DNA of 64,000 nucleotides, from positions 1 to 64,000 of the forward strand of contig NC_011672.1 in assembly GCF_000150955.2 (NCBI RefSeq), written 5' to 3'. Within the stretch, counting starts at the first letter, position 1. The number at the start of each line of letters is the position of its first letter. The notes beneath the pieces are model-generated. The model was not told the origin of the DNA and searched no databases. It saw only the letters and a program-made list of their open reading frames with translations. The translations under genes were made by a program, and so were the position numbers. The DNA is from Phaeodactylum tricornutum CCAP 1055/1. Its lineage: Eukaryota; Bacillariophyta; Bacillariophyceae; Surirellales; Neidiaceae. Shown one piece after another: positions 20,672 to 30,868 of this stretch.

Positions 20672-21865
20672 ATGGCGTCCATGCGTAGTGCTGTGCACCG
20701 GCACCATTTTTCTGCGTTGCTGCCACGCGTGGACAGCGATGGTGACGAGACCAAGGAAGGTGATACGTCGAAACGGAGGCGCGGTAGTAGTCTTTGCTCT
20801 CTTTACAACCACAAAAACGTCCAGCGGAATAGATTCGTTGTTGTTTTGTTGGTGCTTATTCCACTGGCTTGCTATTACGTCTACGTACACGCAACATCCA
20901 AACGAGCGCAGCTTCTTGCAGCAGGTATTCCCAAAGTTCATCCGTCCGTCCCACTCGATTTCATAGTCGCCGGCTTTCCGAAGTGCGGTACCACCACGCT
21001 ACTGTACGCGTTACACAAGCATCCCGAAGTTGCCATGTCACCGATAGAAAATTGTCAAATTGCCCGACCCATCCAGCAGGATGACGTTAATTTGAAACGC
21101 CTGAACAAGGACTTGCTCCAATTGGACGCTACGCCCGACGAGTCGAACGATATTATACTGAAGAAACGAGGCATCAAATGCCCAGATGCACTCCACACCT
21201 ACAAGGTGATTCACCGACTGGCCCAACACTCGCCTTCTTGTAAGTTCGTCATCGGCGTGCGACATCCCATACAAATGCTTCAATCCTTTTACAACTACCG
21301 CATCACCGAAATTTACGATAAAAGTCTACCGAAAGACAACATCCCGGATCTAGTCGATATTCTGCAAGGGACGGTTCCTATTTGGAAGGATGTGTCTATT
21401 GACGTGGCGCGATTTGAACTCTATCTCCTGCAACTCGCCAAAACAGCGTTGACCCTTGCTGATCTCGAAACTTTGCAAGAACACGATTGGTTGGCCGTCA
21501 AACCAAACAGGTTCGACGTTTTTCTTTACACGTTGGATCAAATAAATGACGAAGATGTTTCACGGGCTGCAGCTTTTCGCGGTGATTTGCAATCGTTTTT
21601 GGGCTTGTCTAATCCGTTGGAACCCCTCGGACACGAAAATTTGAATCACTTTGTTGGTGGTCAAGCCCATACCGAGACGATAGATATATGCGAGCCGCAT
21701 TTTGACGGCGTCCGCGAGGCCTTATTGCGCAACAGTCAGGCGACGGCCGCGTGGATTCGCACCTTCATTGACGCACCAACCGTGACCGTTAGTAATCGCA
21801 ATCACGTTTTGGAGACCTTGTCCGCCTGGGATGTCGATCCCTGTAGTGTCGAAGAGACAAGATGA
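20672..21865 (+). CDS. Golgi-type sulfotransferase
   Basis: An intronless 397-residue type II membrane protein. A basic cytosolic tail is followed by an anchor at about 54-72 (RFVVVLLVLIPLACYYVYV). The catalytic domain opens with 'LDFIVAGFPKCGTTTLLYAL' (about 95-114), the 5'-phosphosulfate loop that binds PAPS. 'CKFVIGVRHPIQMLQSFYNY' (about 190-209) is the 3'-phosphate motif with its arginine and serine. Relatives sulfate carbohydrates or proteins in the Golgi lumen, and the acceptor cannot be read from sequence. The start is the first ATG in frame and lies 130 bp from the divergent CRAL-TRIO gene. Confidence 0.87.
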   Translation: MASMRSAVHRHHFSALLPRVDSDGDETKEGDTSKRRRGSSLCSLYNHKNVQRNRFVVVLLVLIPLACYYVYVHATSKRAQLLAAGIPKVHPSVPLDFIVAGFPKCGTTTLLYALHKHPEVAMSPIENCQIARPIQQDDVNLKRLNKDLLQLDATPDESNDIILKKRGIKCPDALHTYKVIHRLAQHSPSCKFVIGVRHPIQMLQSFYNYRITEIYDKSLPKDNIPDLVDILQGTVPIWKDVSIDVARFELYLLQLAKTALTLADLETLQEHDWLAVKPNRFDVFLYTLDQINDEDVSRAAAFRGDLQSFLGLSNPLEPLGHENLNHFVGGQAHTETIDICEPHFDGVREALLRNSQATAAWIRTFIDAPTVTVSNRNHVLETLSAWDVDPCSVEETR

Positions 21866-22448
21866 CACCGGGCGCTACCTACTTTTTCTAAACAAGGTTA
21901 TCTAGAGCTTTGCTGCAAAGCACCCACATCATGCGTGCCATCACACAATGCACGCCTTTCTCTCGTCCTTGGTTCCGCTAATGCACTGTAGTCTCTATTG
22001 CGGCCAATCAAGCCATTGGCTGTGTGGATGCTGGATGATCCTCGTGCTACTATTTCCTGGTAGAGTTTCAACCAAATTGCGGCTTCGAGTAAATCAGAAT
22101 TCGAACCTATAATCCTATCATGATTAGTGGAATACTATATGGTACTGATTAATGGCTAATTTGTCCGACAACAGAGTGTTGTTATTGATCTAGATGAGAA
22201 AAGTTGAGTGGTACACGGAATTGGAATATGGTGCAGCGTGGGAGTACAAAGACGATTGACTGTGAGCATGACAGAAGAGTTATCCCGGTCGGATATTGGT
22301 CTTCGTCGTGCGATGTGATATTTACACGTCATGTGTGTGAGAAGATTTGTTCAAGAAAGGGTAAAATTGTTGTATGGTGTTGGACTGGTCGTGGTACGGA
22401 TGACTTTCGCTGGGGTTAAACTCGATGGAAAAGCCTTGGTTTGCACGC
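21866..22448. other. Intergenic between convergent genes, nothing seen
   Basis: This holds the 3' flanks of the sulfotransferase and the Myb factor. I see no coding signal or repeat. Confidence 0.5.
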
Positions 22449-24143
22449 TTATTCAAACCGTGCTCGTTTGGAGGTGTCCGAGCAAGACGACAGCGATCCA
22501 GGCGGTTCGTAATGGTATTTGCTGTAGGTGTGTTCCGATGAAGTTGGATCGCCGCGGGGCAACGACGCGTGCAAAACGGAAACCGCAATCAGCTCTTCAT
22601 TTTGCAAACTGCTGAGTGTACTGCTTTCGCGAGAAACATCATCCTCGTGGTCATCGGTGGTACTATTGTAATCTTGAATGGCTGCGTGCTTGTTCAGTAC
22701 GGCATTGTGATTTTCGGTTCGTTCTAAACGCCGTTGAAGTGCATGATACCGACGACGTAGACGTTCCAAGGTAGCTTGAACTTCGGCTTGAACAGTGTCG
22801 GGCTTGGCAAGAATTCGTTCCACATTGGCCTGGACGTTAGCGGAGAGCAGCACTTGAGATAATGAAGCGGCCTCCGATCCAGATCCAGTGATAGAGGTGG
22901 TGACGGTTGTTTCGTCTAGCATGTTTGGCACATTTTCGTCCGGATGCCCGTGTTGTTGTTGATGCTGCTGCTGTTCTTGAGCTTGCATGAATTCTTCTTC
23001 TTCGCGCTGTAACTTGGCAAAATACTTTTGTGCGTGCGAACGAACTTGCGCGGAAGACCGGGACGGAATGTGCGAAGCTACCTTTTTCCATTCCCGTCCG
23101 TACTTGGCTAGACCCATCAAAAAGGTCTGGTGTTCTTGATCTGTCCAGCGACCTGATGTTTGACCCTCGGTAGTTCCGCAGGGCCGCCGCTTCTTGCCTC
23201 TCGAGGACGCGTTCGGAGATGATTGATTGTGAATAGACATTACGACGCTGGAAGGATCGTGGCCTCCCGGTCCAGTACAACGCGGTACTACGGTGGTTGA
23301 TACCCTTTCCGAAGGATTCTTGCTATCGAAAGAGATTGATAGGATCCCGTTGTGTCTACTGCTCTGTTGAACGCCAACACTGCTCCGAAGTTCCTTGTGA
23401 ATGTTGGCGGCGACGTGGGCGCTGAAATAGGTGCTTGCCGGTAGAACTAACTCTGCAACTGTAGATGCAGACGAGTTTGCACTGGTGAAAGGTGTATTAG
23501 CTGTGGTTTGGATTGGAGATTCCGTGCTGTTGGTAGAGATAAGCGGTTGTCCTGTATCAAGAAGTAGAGTGGAAGCTTGTTGTTCCAACTGATGTCTAGA
23601 GAAAGAGAAGTTATGCTTACGCTCCGTCCCGTAGTTGGTGATGCTCTCGTTGTAATTGCTGGTAGTTTCTCCGCGGTTACCAGTGGAGTCGTTGTCCGAG
23701 CTGTCGCGATTAGCGCTAACAGTGACCACAAATCTGGATGATTCATCGATTATGCCATCATCGCCCTTTTCCTTGTCTGGTTCATTGGCAGCAGCAGCGA
23801 TAGTACTAGTACCAGTGTTCGGAGTGGCGAAAGGGTCGTGGTGGTGGGGGGTGTGCCGTGCTGGCACCGGGAACGTGGCGCCTAGGGTATCTTTTGTACC
23901 AGCCCTACGTAGGATAGACGTAGAAACAGAATGGCTCGCGACCCGGGGACTCGTGAAATTCGGGTCTGGCACGAACCCGCAGGGCGTTTTCGCCGCAGCG
24001 GAGCACGCAGTCGGGACCCCGTCTCCGCCAACACGATCGAGACGTGGTGGCGTTTCGGAAGCTTCCGTGTGTAGCAAAGGCCTTGGTGTGGTGGTCAGCG
24101 ATCCAATTCCCGTTGTTTCTGTTCCCGCAGAGGCAGTCGTCAT
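22449..24143 (-). CDS. SHAQKYF-class single Myb-repeat transcription factor
   Basis: A 564-residue intronless protein from the ATG at 24143; the frame is open upstream but has no earlier ATG. The DNA-binding repeat lies at about 330-378: 'SGRWTDQEHQTFLMGLAKYG' begins it, spaced tryptophans follow, and 'SSAQVRSHAQKYFAKLQ' is the diagnostic SHAQKYF signature. Plant members of this class include circadian and light regulators, and it is expanded in diatoms. A basic run 'RGKKRR' just before the repeat is a likely nuclear signal. The rest is low-complexity Ser/Thr-rich sequence, with a glutamine/histidine stretch after the Myb repeat and a likely coiled coil near 'EVQATLERLRRRYHALQRR'. Its targets are unknown. 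Confidence 0.9.
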   Translation of the reverse strand: MTTASAGTETTGIGSLTTTPRPLLHTEASETPPRLDRVGGDGVPTACSAAAKTPCGFVPDPNFTSPRVASHSVSTSILRRAGTKDTLGATFPVPARHTPHHHDPFATPNTGTSTIAAAANEPDKEKGDDGIIDESSRFVVTVSANRDSSDNDSTGNRGETTSNYNESITNYGTERKHNFSFSRHQLEQQASTLLLDTGQPLISTNSTESPIQTTANTPFTSANSSASTVAELVLPASTYFSAHVAANIHKELRSSVGVQQSSRHNGILSISFDSKNPSERVSTTVVPRCTGPGGHDPSSVVMSIHNQSSPNASSRGKKRRPCGTTEGQTSGRWTDQEHQTFLMGLAKYGREWKKVASHIPSRSSAQVRSHAQKYFAKLQREEEEFMQAQEQQQHQQQHGHPDENVPNMLDETTVTTSITGSGSEAASLSQVLLSANVQANVERILAKPDTVQAEVQATLERLRRRYHALQRRLERTENHNAVLNKHAAIQDYNSTTDDHEDDVSRESSTLSSLQNEELIAVSVLHASLPRGDPTSSEHTYSKYHYEPPGSLSSCSDTSKRARFE

Positions 24144-25723
24144 CTTACAGATGAAGACAGAGCTGCCTACCGGCCGGCTGGATACTGTCGCAACTATGAA
24201 GTTATCTTTGATGTTCGATCGTCCTCTCAGCAAAGTCGACAGCTTTCGATTTGTTTTCCGATTGCGCGGTTATTTGGCATTGAGGATGGATGGATGGATG
24301 GCCCTAAGTGAACGCTTCGCGGCAAATCAGCGTGAGGATACCGCTTCGACCGGTATTGAACTTCGGAAATTCGCAGAACGCCCAAAGCACACGAAACCGG
24401 TGATGCGGCCGTAAACCGTCGCGCTGGCATTGGGCGCATGCCGCAAACCGCAAATGTCGGAAAGTGATGTTTTCGGTGTCAACTATGACGAACGGAGTGA
24501 CGATTGTGACGACATTGACGTGAGCCAGCGATTGACGAGTTTCGATAGAAAAAACGGTTCTGGAGACTTTGAATTTACAATTCAAAAAGTAGTAATTCTA
24601 AAATTTGAGCGAATTCGAATCTAACTTTCAATTTCATAAAGAAGTTCGCATTGAAATTTGGAGAATCGCATACGTCAGAAAGAGAGAAACAGTCCACTGG
24701 CACTTCCCGGCGGGTCGACACAAGGACGTCCGCGGCCATTCTGTTGCGTTCGTCACAGCATCCACTCTACCGAGGACATTTTTCCCAAACCTTTTTGTGT
24801 CTCAGCAACCCAAAATCTTTCGTGCAACGCCCCAAGAGCATCGCCTTTTTGTTGTGAGCCTTTCTGTCGGTTCACAGTCAATTCGTTTCGCAAAACGCCA
24901 TTGCCATTACAACAAGCCAGTTGTTGTAGTGTATTCACTTCGAAAAGCTACGGCCAGATCGCGCCTCATTTGAGATAAGCAGCGATTGCGTGTCGTACAT
25001 TTTCGTCGTGATTGCCGTTTTCTTCTGCTTTCCGTCGTGGCTAACATTAATCTGCCTGCCTGTCTACGACAAGACTGGTTCGTTTCTATCGCAAGGTAAG
25101 CTCACTGGAAACCGTAATTAGTAGCGGAGCGCGTGCATGGTCATGTCAGTGGCTATTTTTACAGACCCGGAGAGCGAAGATTTTATATCTCCGGGCTACT
25201 TCAAACAGATGCCTTGAAGACGTCTCGCTAGGATGTGCATTTTTCGTATTTTGGGTTTTCTGGTTTTGCGTTTGGCCTTTTTGTTCATCGCACTATTTGC
25301 CGTTCTGATTGTGTGCAGCGCAGTTTCAACGAGACGATTCGATTCAGGGAGAAGTAATGTTTTGCAACCAGGCATACTTTGTATCTCACGCGAATTTGCA
25401 ATCTTGTTAGAAAGTAGATTCTGCCACGTCCAGTGCTTCGGCGTCAACCCGGTCACCGCAACTTCTGGATCAGGAGTGACAGATAGCTCCTTTGCGATTC
25501 TTGAGTGAATATATTTATCCTGTGGCTTGACTCTGCTTTACTCAAGTAAATTGTTCCTAACCAGTTGGTAAAACACCGCTGGTTCAAACCTTCCCTCTTC
25601 GCTTCACCCCAGTCTACCTTCTTCATTCATTTAACCTTTACCTTGCCTCGATATTACATCCTCCCAACCACCACATTCCTACTTGTATCATTCCATTTTG
25701 CTTGCGCTTTTGGCTAAACTTGC
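24144..25723. other. Intergenic, with a GGAT microsatellite
   Basis: There is no well-supported gene in this 1.6-kb stretch. A (GGAT)n run lies at 24284-24301, about 140 bp upstream of the Myb start. A 91-codon plus-strand frame at 25233-25508 opens with a hydrophobic segment (LGFLVLRLAFLFIALFAVLIV) but lacks any further motif and I do not call it. Bases 25558-25605 contain the tRNA-like words AACCAGTTGGTAAAAC and GGTTCAAACC, but these are too close together for a real tRNA. Confidence 0.45.
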
Positions 25724-26194
25724 ATGACAAACATGCAATCCAAAGCTTCTCCAGTTTCGTACTGTACCGAAGACGAGACCGGCGGTGACGCAAACACGAG
25801 ACACGATGCTTGCAGAGATCCCCAGCCGGCACACTTTCCAATTAACAGCACCAAACGCGGTCACGCCTCCGTCACCATGTCGGCCCAACTTCAAGCCAAT
25901 TTTGCAAAACTTTCCAAGCGGAAACGGCTCGACTTGCCCCCGGATGATAAACTCGCGCTCGAAACGGTTTCCTTGGTACAGAAGGAAGTCTCAGAGCTCA
26001 GGCGATCAGTCGCCGAACTTGAGGCCTTGTTGATGGCGTATGGCGAACCTCTAGAAGCCGTGGAGTTTGATGACAACGACGACTTGTTAGACGATGAGAA
26101 CGTGAAGATTGCCTTCCCCAATCTTCCACGAGTTGTGATCGTACCCGAACTTGACGATGCGCAGAGCGAACAGGGCCGCCTTACCCCGAGCTAA
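25724..26194 (+). CDS. Small hypothetical protein with a coiled coil and acidic tail
   Basis: A 156-residue frame from the ATG at 25724, with an alternative ATG at codon 52 in better context (gtcaccATGtcg). The middle has a leucine heptad pattern, 'ALETVSLVQKEVSELRRSVA' onward, that fits a short coiled coil. It is followed by an acidic run 'FDDNDDLLDDENVKIAF'. I do not recognise the family. The patterned composition and the preferred context of the second ATG are the main reasons to think it real. It converges with the amidohydrolase gene. Confidence 0.5.
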   Translation: MTNMQSKASPVSYCTEDETGGDANTRHDACRDPQPAHFPINSTKRGHASVTMSAQLQANFAKLSKRKRLDLPPDDKLALETVSLVQKEVSELRRSVAELEALLMAYGEPLEAVEFDDNDDLLDDENVKIAFPNLPRVVIVPELDDAQSEQGRLTPS

Positions 26195-26400
26195 AAAATT
26201 TCCATTAACTTCGAGCTACGACGGCATCATTGTAAAACTGGGGTGTCGAAAGGGTTCGTCAATACATGCGGGGATGTCGGCCGAACTCATCTAGCGCACT
26301 CTTTTCTTTTCTAATGTTACATAGAGACTGGTTTTGTCAATATTCACTTGTTATAGCTTCTGCATCAACGGCCTCTTCATTTAGCACTCTCGTGCTCGTT

Positions 26401-27564
26401 CTAGAATCGATAGAACCTTCGTGCAGTTCCAGAGAATATGTCTTTCCGCTCGGCTTCCGAATAGTCACTCAGCCACTCACTCATGTACTCCACCAGTTCG
26501 ACCGGATTTGGGCCAACAGTACTCATTCCATCTGCATCAGAAGTTGGGCCGTCTTTCCACCAGTTAAATGCAAACATACAACGAGAGGGACCAAATAGCT
26601 CCACTATTTCTCGCACCAAAGACTTAACTAAGGCTACACGTTCTGGAGTCTGTATCCATCCCGGAACAGCGTACCCCAACATAGATAACTTGACGTACAC
26701 CTGCGGCAATGAGGCCAACGCGTGCATCCCTTCTCGCCAACGCTGGAGTTCGTCAGCGTCTGGAGTAGAGGAATTTTCAGACATAATCTTACAATTGTCC
26801 AAACCTAACAAGGCCCTTGGTTTACCCAAATGGTCCACGCACACGGGTACGTTAGGGTGTCTGGCACACAAGGCGGCAGCAGCTGGTAACTGCGTAGGCG
26901 CACATTGCAGATCAAAACTCATTCCGTGGGTCGCCAATTGTGCAAAGCCACGTTCGAATGCAAACGCCTTCCCTTTGCTGTTTCCATCGTGGTCTAGGTA
27001 GTCCTCGCCATCGTGTCGTAGCGTTGCCACGTGTGTGGCAGTTTTCGGCTGGTAGGGACCGACGCAATCCAGAATCCACCGGACACCACGGACTTTGGGA
27101 GAGGCCTGCTTCAGTTGATGCAAAGTCTGTTGTACATCGGATTGCGTTAGATCCACCGAGGCTACAATGGCTTGGACTACGGGTCCGTTCGGGATGGAGA
27201 CGGTATTCTCAGAAAAATTGAGCGCAACAGGCTTGTCCCTTGTAGGTAGCTGGGCTTCTGGTGCTTGTGAGTCCGTGATACTTTCTACCCAAGCCACTTC
27301 GGATACACCATCATCTGGCATGCATTCAACGTGAACCGATCCCACAATCTTGATCCGTTTTTCTTGCCACAAGGGTTGTATCACATCACGATGGTAGTCG
27401 TCTGGTAAGTATGCCGTGTGGGGAACAAAACGAGCCAAAAAGCTCTGGAAGGAATTTTCGTTGGTATCTAGAAAATGATGGTGCGCATCAACAATTTCGA
27501 AAGAACTGGATGAGCGACCACCTTCCTTCTTCGTGATGAGTTCTCCAGTATTTGTACACACCAT
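26401..27564 (-). CDS. Amidohydrolase-2 family (lactonase-like) hydrolase
   Basis: An intronless 387-residue protein. The TIM-barrel start 'FEIVDAHHHFLDTN' (about 22-34) carries the HxH metal pair of the amidohydrolase superfamily. 'PNVPVCVDHLGKPR' (about 237-250) supplies the next barrel histidine, and 'KVRGVRWILDC' lies between. The last barrel strand, usually GSDWP in this family, reads 'FAFNWWKDG' (about 340), so the usual aspartate is asparagine; some lactonase-type relatives also vary here. Characterised relatives hydrolyse sugar lactones or decarboxylate aromatic acids. The substrate is unknown, and no targeting sequence is obvious. Confidence 0.83.
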   Translation of the reverse strand: MVCTNTGELITKKEGGRSSSSFEIVDAHHHFLDTNENSFQSFLARFVPHTAYLPDDYHRDVIQPLWQEKRIKIVGSVHVECMPDDGVSEVAWVESITDSQAPEAQLPTRDKPVALNFSENTVSIPNGPVVQAIVASVDLTQSDVQQTLHQLKQASPKVRGVRWILDCVGPYQPKTATHVATLRHDGEDYLDHDGNSKGKAFAFERGFAQLATHGMSFDLQCAPTQLPAAAALCARHPNVPVCVDHLGKPRALLGLDNCKIMSENSSTPDADELQRWREGMHALASLPQVYVKLSMLGYAVPGWIQTPERVALVKSLVREIVELFGPSRCMFAFNWWKDGPTSDADGMSTVGPNPVELVEYMSEWLSDYSEAERKDIFSGTARRFYRF

Positions 27565-28690
27565 GTGTATGACTCGAGAGACCGTCCTTGTGTTTCGCTC
27601 TGTAATTCAAATGTAAGATTGAAGGAAGTCTCCTGGAGCCTTAGTGTGATAACGGAAAAGAGGGGAACAAGAGTTTTTCTTTACATTAATGTTACCTGCA
27701 AGACTTCGTTTTCTCTAACTCCGTGGTTTGTGCTACGACGCATCCAAGGGGAATTGGAAGGCAGAAAGCTTCACAATGGGATAAATTTTCAGTCTATCCA
27801 TCGCCTGTTGAAAAATATGTAATATCGCCTGCTTCACAGTGGGACATATTAATCTAAGGCATGATTAAAAAATATGAAATATCGCTGTCTTGGGACATGA
27901 ATTATGGAGACAGGCCATTTTGACAGAGAAGTTGTTATCAAATGAAACGAGACACACCAATTTTCTTTCGATAGCTGTGTCGATGGAGAAATGAAGCACA
28001 TTGCTCTTCGTATGCGCTTCGTTGTTGTATTGTCTAGAGCATAAAAATAAAGTCATGCAAGAAAGAGTCAGCCGCACTTCGTGATAACTGAAAGTTTCAA
28101 TGCAAGGCCATAGCGTCTATAGTCTGCCGAGACGTCCTGCGGTTCGCCAGGACGCAAGTCAAGGTACTTCGACAATCCAAGAGATTAGGCAGTAGTTTGT
28201 AAGAATTTGAGGGGTCCCCTGTGATGTAAGTGAAAAAATCTTAGATTTTCGTCGTTCCTCTTGGTCGTGATGGGGGCAATTTAAATTTGTCTCTCAACAA
28301 TGGATGCACCAAACGTCAGACATCATCCAGAGAAATTACATATATTGTACGATGCCCTGTCGACAACCCCTCCTTATATATAAGCGAGATGTTTTTCCGT
28401 CTTTTGTTCTTAATTTCTTACACCGGTTCGGGTTGGTTTAAAAATTAACCAACAACTTCCTTTTACGTGTCGTAGTTCGCTTTCGCTTCACAAGCGACGA
28501 CTCATGAACAATATAGAATTCCTTCGAATTCCTTGCATTAAAGCCTCACACAATCCCATCCAGAGTGGAGCCGAGCTCACAAATTCATCAGATGACACCT
28601 GGTTCGCATATTCTGCACCCAACGAAATCAGAACGATATCAGTAATCTGAAACAGCAATCGCAAAGTAACTTTCACATCGAATACCAATC
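27565..28690. other. Intergenic with a two-unit tandem repeat and a TATA-like palindrome
   Basis: No gene seen. Two imperfect tandem units of about 63 bp occupy 27768-27830 and 27831-27887; each begins gcttcaca-tggga and ends aatatcgc. The palindrome TTATATATAA at 28374-28383 could be a TATA box for the plus-strand gene starting at 28691, which would imply a leader of roughly 280 bases. A small stem GTCCTG/CAGGAC lies near 28133-28153. Confidence 0.4.
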
Positions 28691-30868
28691 ATGGGCTTCT
28701 TTCAAATTCAGGTCCCTTTTAAGAATGATTTGGATAATAAGAGCCAATCTTCGTTCGCCACAGTGAAAGGAGCTGCGAGATCGTACAAGGACGTGTGGTA
28801 CAGAAGATTTTTGAAGCCACTAAGCAAAAAGGACAGTAGAGTGTCGAACCGTGATGTTTTCCGACGACGTGCCTTCTATTCGTCCGGAATTCCAGTGGCC
28901 GAGCTCGAGGGATTCCACGAGTTTTTTGAGCCGTCGTATCGTCGATACTCCCCTCTGTATGGCTTACTCTTTAGCTACAACAACATGGTAGATAACCTGT
29001 ATCGATACGGAAACGCCGACGCTGAGCCCGCTGTTGCTTTGATACGAAGTCTTTTTCATCAGCTTCCAGGAGGTGATGTACAGCCGACGCACCTCGGAAG
29101 TGAGCCTGGTGCCCATTTATCCGCTAGTATAATTGGGCTTTTAATCGAAAAATTTGAAAGTCTGAAGCATCGGTTGGAGGAAATGCCTCATCAAGAAGCA
29201 ATGGCGTTTTTGGTCAACGAGCTACTTCAGCAGACTGTGAATCATCCTGACTACCAATTGGAGCGAAAGGAACTGATAGAAGATAGTGTGAAAGCTCAGC
29301 AAAATCTCAATCATCTTCGCCGAAGAGATGAAGAGTCGCAACCTGTGCGAGATGAGATCAAGATGTTAGAAGGGGATGTCATTAAGGCATCGCGTCACAA
29401 AGTCAAGCGTCTCAAGAAGCAATTAGAAAAATTCAAAGACAAACAAGCCATTCAGAAAACAATTTCCGAAATAGAGATCACCATGAAAAGTGCGGAAAAA
29501 AAAGTTGCAGATTTGAGGTCCCAAATTGTCACGAGTCTAGATTTCAAGCTTGCGCGCAAAAACTTGCAACGAGCAGAGCAGATGGTAGAGCAAGAGAAGA
29601 GTGGTCGCGAAGCTTATGTGACTGCTCTGGCCAGTTCGTTTTTAAGATATGACTTGGAGTCGGCGAACCCAAGTTGTCTTCCAAAGTACACCACCGCTGC
29701 TGTTCTACTTGCCTATATGTGGCGGAAGTACGATGGAATTCATTTCCTAGAAGAATACTTCGAGGTTATGGAACGAATGGGAGTCCTTATACGTCCAGCT
29801 GGAGAAAGAGGAGACTTGCTGAAGCAAGAAAGCGACTGCACCTTAGACTCCAGCGTCAGAAAACTTCCGCGGGTGCAGGAGTGGTCCGCGGGAGATACTG
29901 AAGCTGCCGCTATCGTTGTTATTGGCCAACCGGGCGTAATTCGTCGACCGACAATTGTCCCTTTCTCCTACATCACTTGGGCAGCCTACAGTGAATTCCC
30001 TGATTGTGGAGAAACAGCGTTACGGAACTTTTTGAATCAGCTCCTTTACAATCCGAACACAGGCATGTTTGATCATGGACTTCTAAAATTGCTTCGCGCG
30101 GCCTACTATCCCAATATGAACCCAAAGCTGCTTCAGTTTTATCAGAGACATGTTAGTCCTCAGGATAGCACCAGTCAAGAAACGGCTGTAGAATGGATTG
30201 ATACGACTACAGGACTCAACGATGGTCGAGATGGCGATGTCCTGATTAGATACCGACGTGAAAAGCAGCAGACCAACATTGCCAGTCCCCTCAAGAATCT
30301 GCTGCGAGTTTTTAACGCTTTATTTGGAATCGAGCCTCTCGATAAGGAAAGCTTGCCGGAAGTAATCGACCATATGAATGAGCTTCGCGATACTAGACTC
30401 CGAGTGGACATGGCTAGAGTACGTGACGATGGATTCGGTGTTGTAAGTCTATCGGACGGCAAAGTCCGATACGAGCTGCAATCATACAAGCCTGTCCATT
30501 TCGGCTTTGTTCAAGCCGAGACGCTGCGGTCTGATGCCGCGGGAAAGCAGGTTTACGGTATCTTTCGTAAACTGAAGAAGTATAGCTGCGGGATACCCCA
30601 TGTTGCCTTCGACAAGCAGGCATACTTTGAGCAGCTGGCCTTGGCTTCCTTATTTGTTCCTTACCAGCTCAATAGCGGCCGAATCAAGCCATTCTTTCGG
30701 GTCGCCCCTGCCCACTACATGCTGCTATTTGCGGATATGACCGGGCCTGCGCAGCGACTAGCAGCTGTTGAATGGGCCAAAGGTCGGGAAAGCAACGACC
30801 AGCTAGAAGCTTTTATAAAAGGAATCGAATCGTACCAAGAGCCCGACTTCATGCCTCGACCAAAATAA
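28691..30868 (+). CDS. Large intronless protein of unknown function with central coiled coil
   Basis: An uninterrupted 725-residue protein from the ATG at 28691. I do not recognise the family. The N-terminal 130 residues are basic, then globular. Residues about 190-300 are a long charged coiled coil ('IKMLEGDVIKASRHKVKRLK' onward). The C-terminal half is globular and contains a conserved-looking motif, 'EFPDCGETALRNFLNQLLYN', near 434-453, followed by 'GMFDHGLLKLL'. The rest contains many aromatic and proline residues, as in a folded enzyme or scaffold. There is no signal peptide or membrane segment. Its size, lack of introns and lack of low-complexity sequence contrast with its neighbours. 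Confidence 0.8.
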   Translation: MGFFQIQVPFKNDLDNKSQSSFATVKGAARSYKDVWYRRFLKPLSKKDSRVSNRDVFRRRAFYSSGIPVAELEGFHEFFEPSYRRYSPLYGLLFSYNNMVDNLYRYGNADAEPAVALIRSLFHQLPGGDVQPTHLGSEPGAHLSASIIGLLIEKFESLKHRLEEMPHQEAMAFLVNELLQQTVNHPDYQLERKELIEDSVKAQQNLNHLRRRDEESQPVRDEIKMLEGDVIKASRHKVKRLKKQLEKFKDKQAIQKTISEIEITMKSAEKKVADLRSQIVTSLDFKLARKNLQRAEQMVEQEKSGREAYVTALASSFLRYDLESANPSCLPKYTTAAVLLAYMWRKYDGIHFLEEYFEVMERMGVLIRPAGERGDLLKQESDCTLDSSVRKLPRVQEWSAGDTEAAAIVVIGQPGVIRRPTIVPFSYITWAAYSEFPDCGETALRNFLNQLLYNPNTGMFDHGLLKLLRAAYYPNMNPKLLQFYQRHVSPQDSTSQETAVEWIDTTTGLNDGRDGDVLIRYRREKQQTNIASPLKNLLRVFNALFGIEPLDKESLPEVIDHMNELRDTRLRVDMARVRDDGFGVVSLSDGKVRYELQSYKPVHFGFVQAETLRSDAAGKQVYGIFRKLKKYSCGIPHVAFDKQAYFEQLALASLFVPYQLNSGRIKPFFRVAPAHYMLLFADMTGPAQRLAAVEWAKGRESNDQLEAFIKGIESYQEPDFMPRPK

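Noticed and set aside
25233-25508. A 91-codon frame with a hydrophobic start
   Set aside because: The hydrophobic stretch is its only feature; no conserved-looking remainder and no supporting context.
25558-25605. tRNA-like words (AACCAGTTGGTAAAAC ... GGTTCAAACC)
   Set aside because: The two boxes are too close for an anticodon arm and no acceptor stem can be formed.
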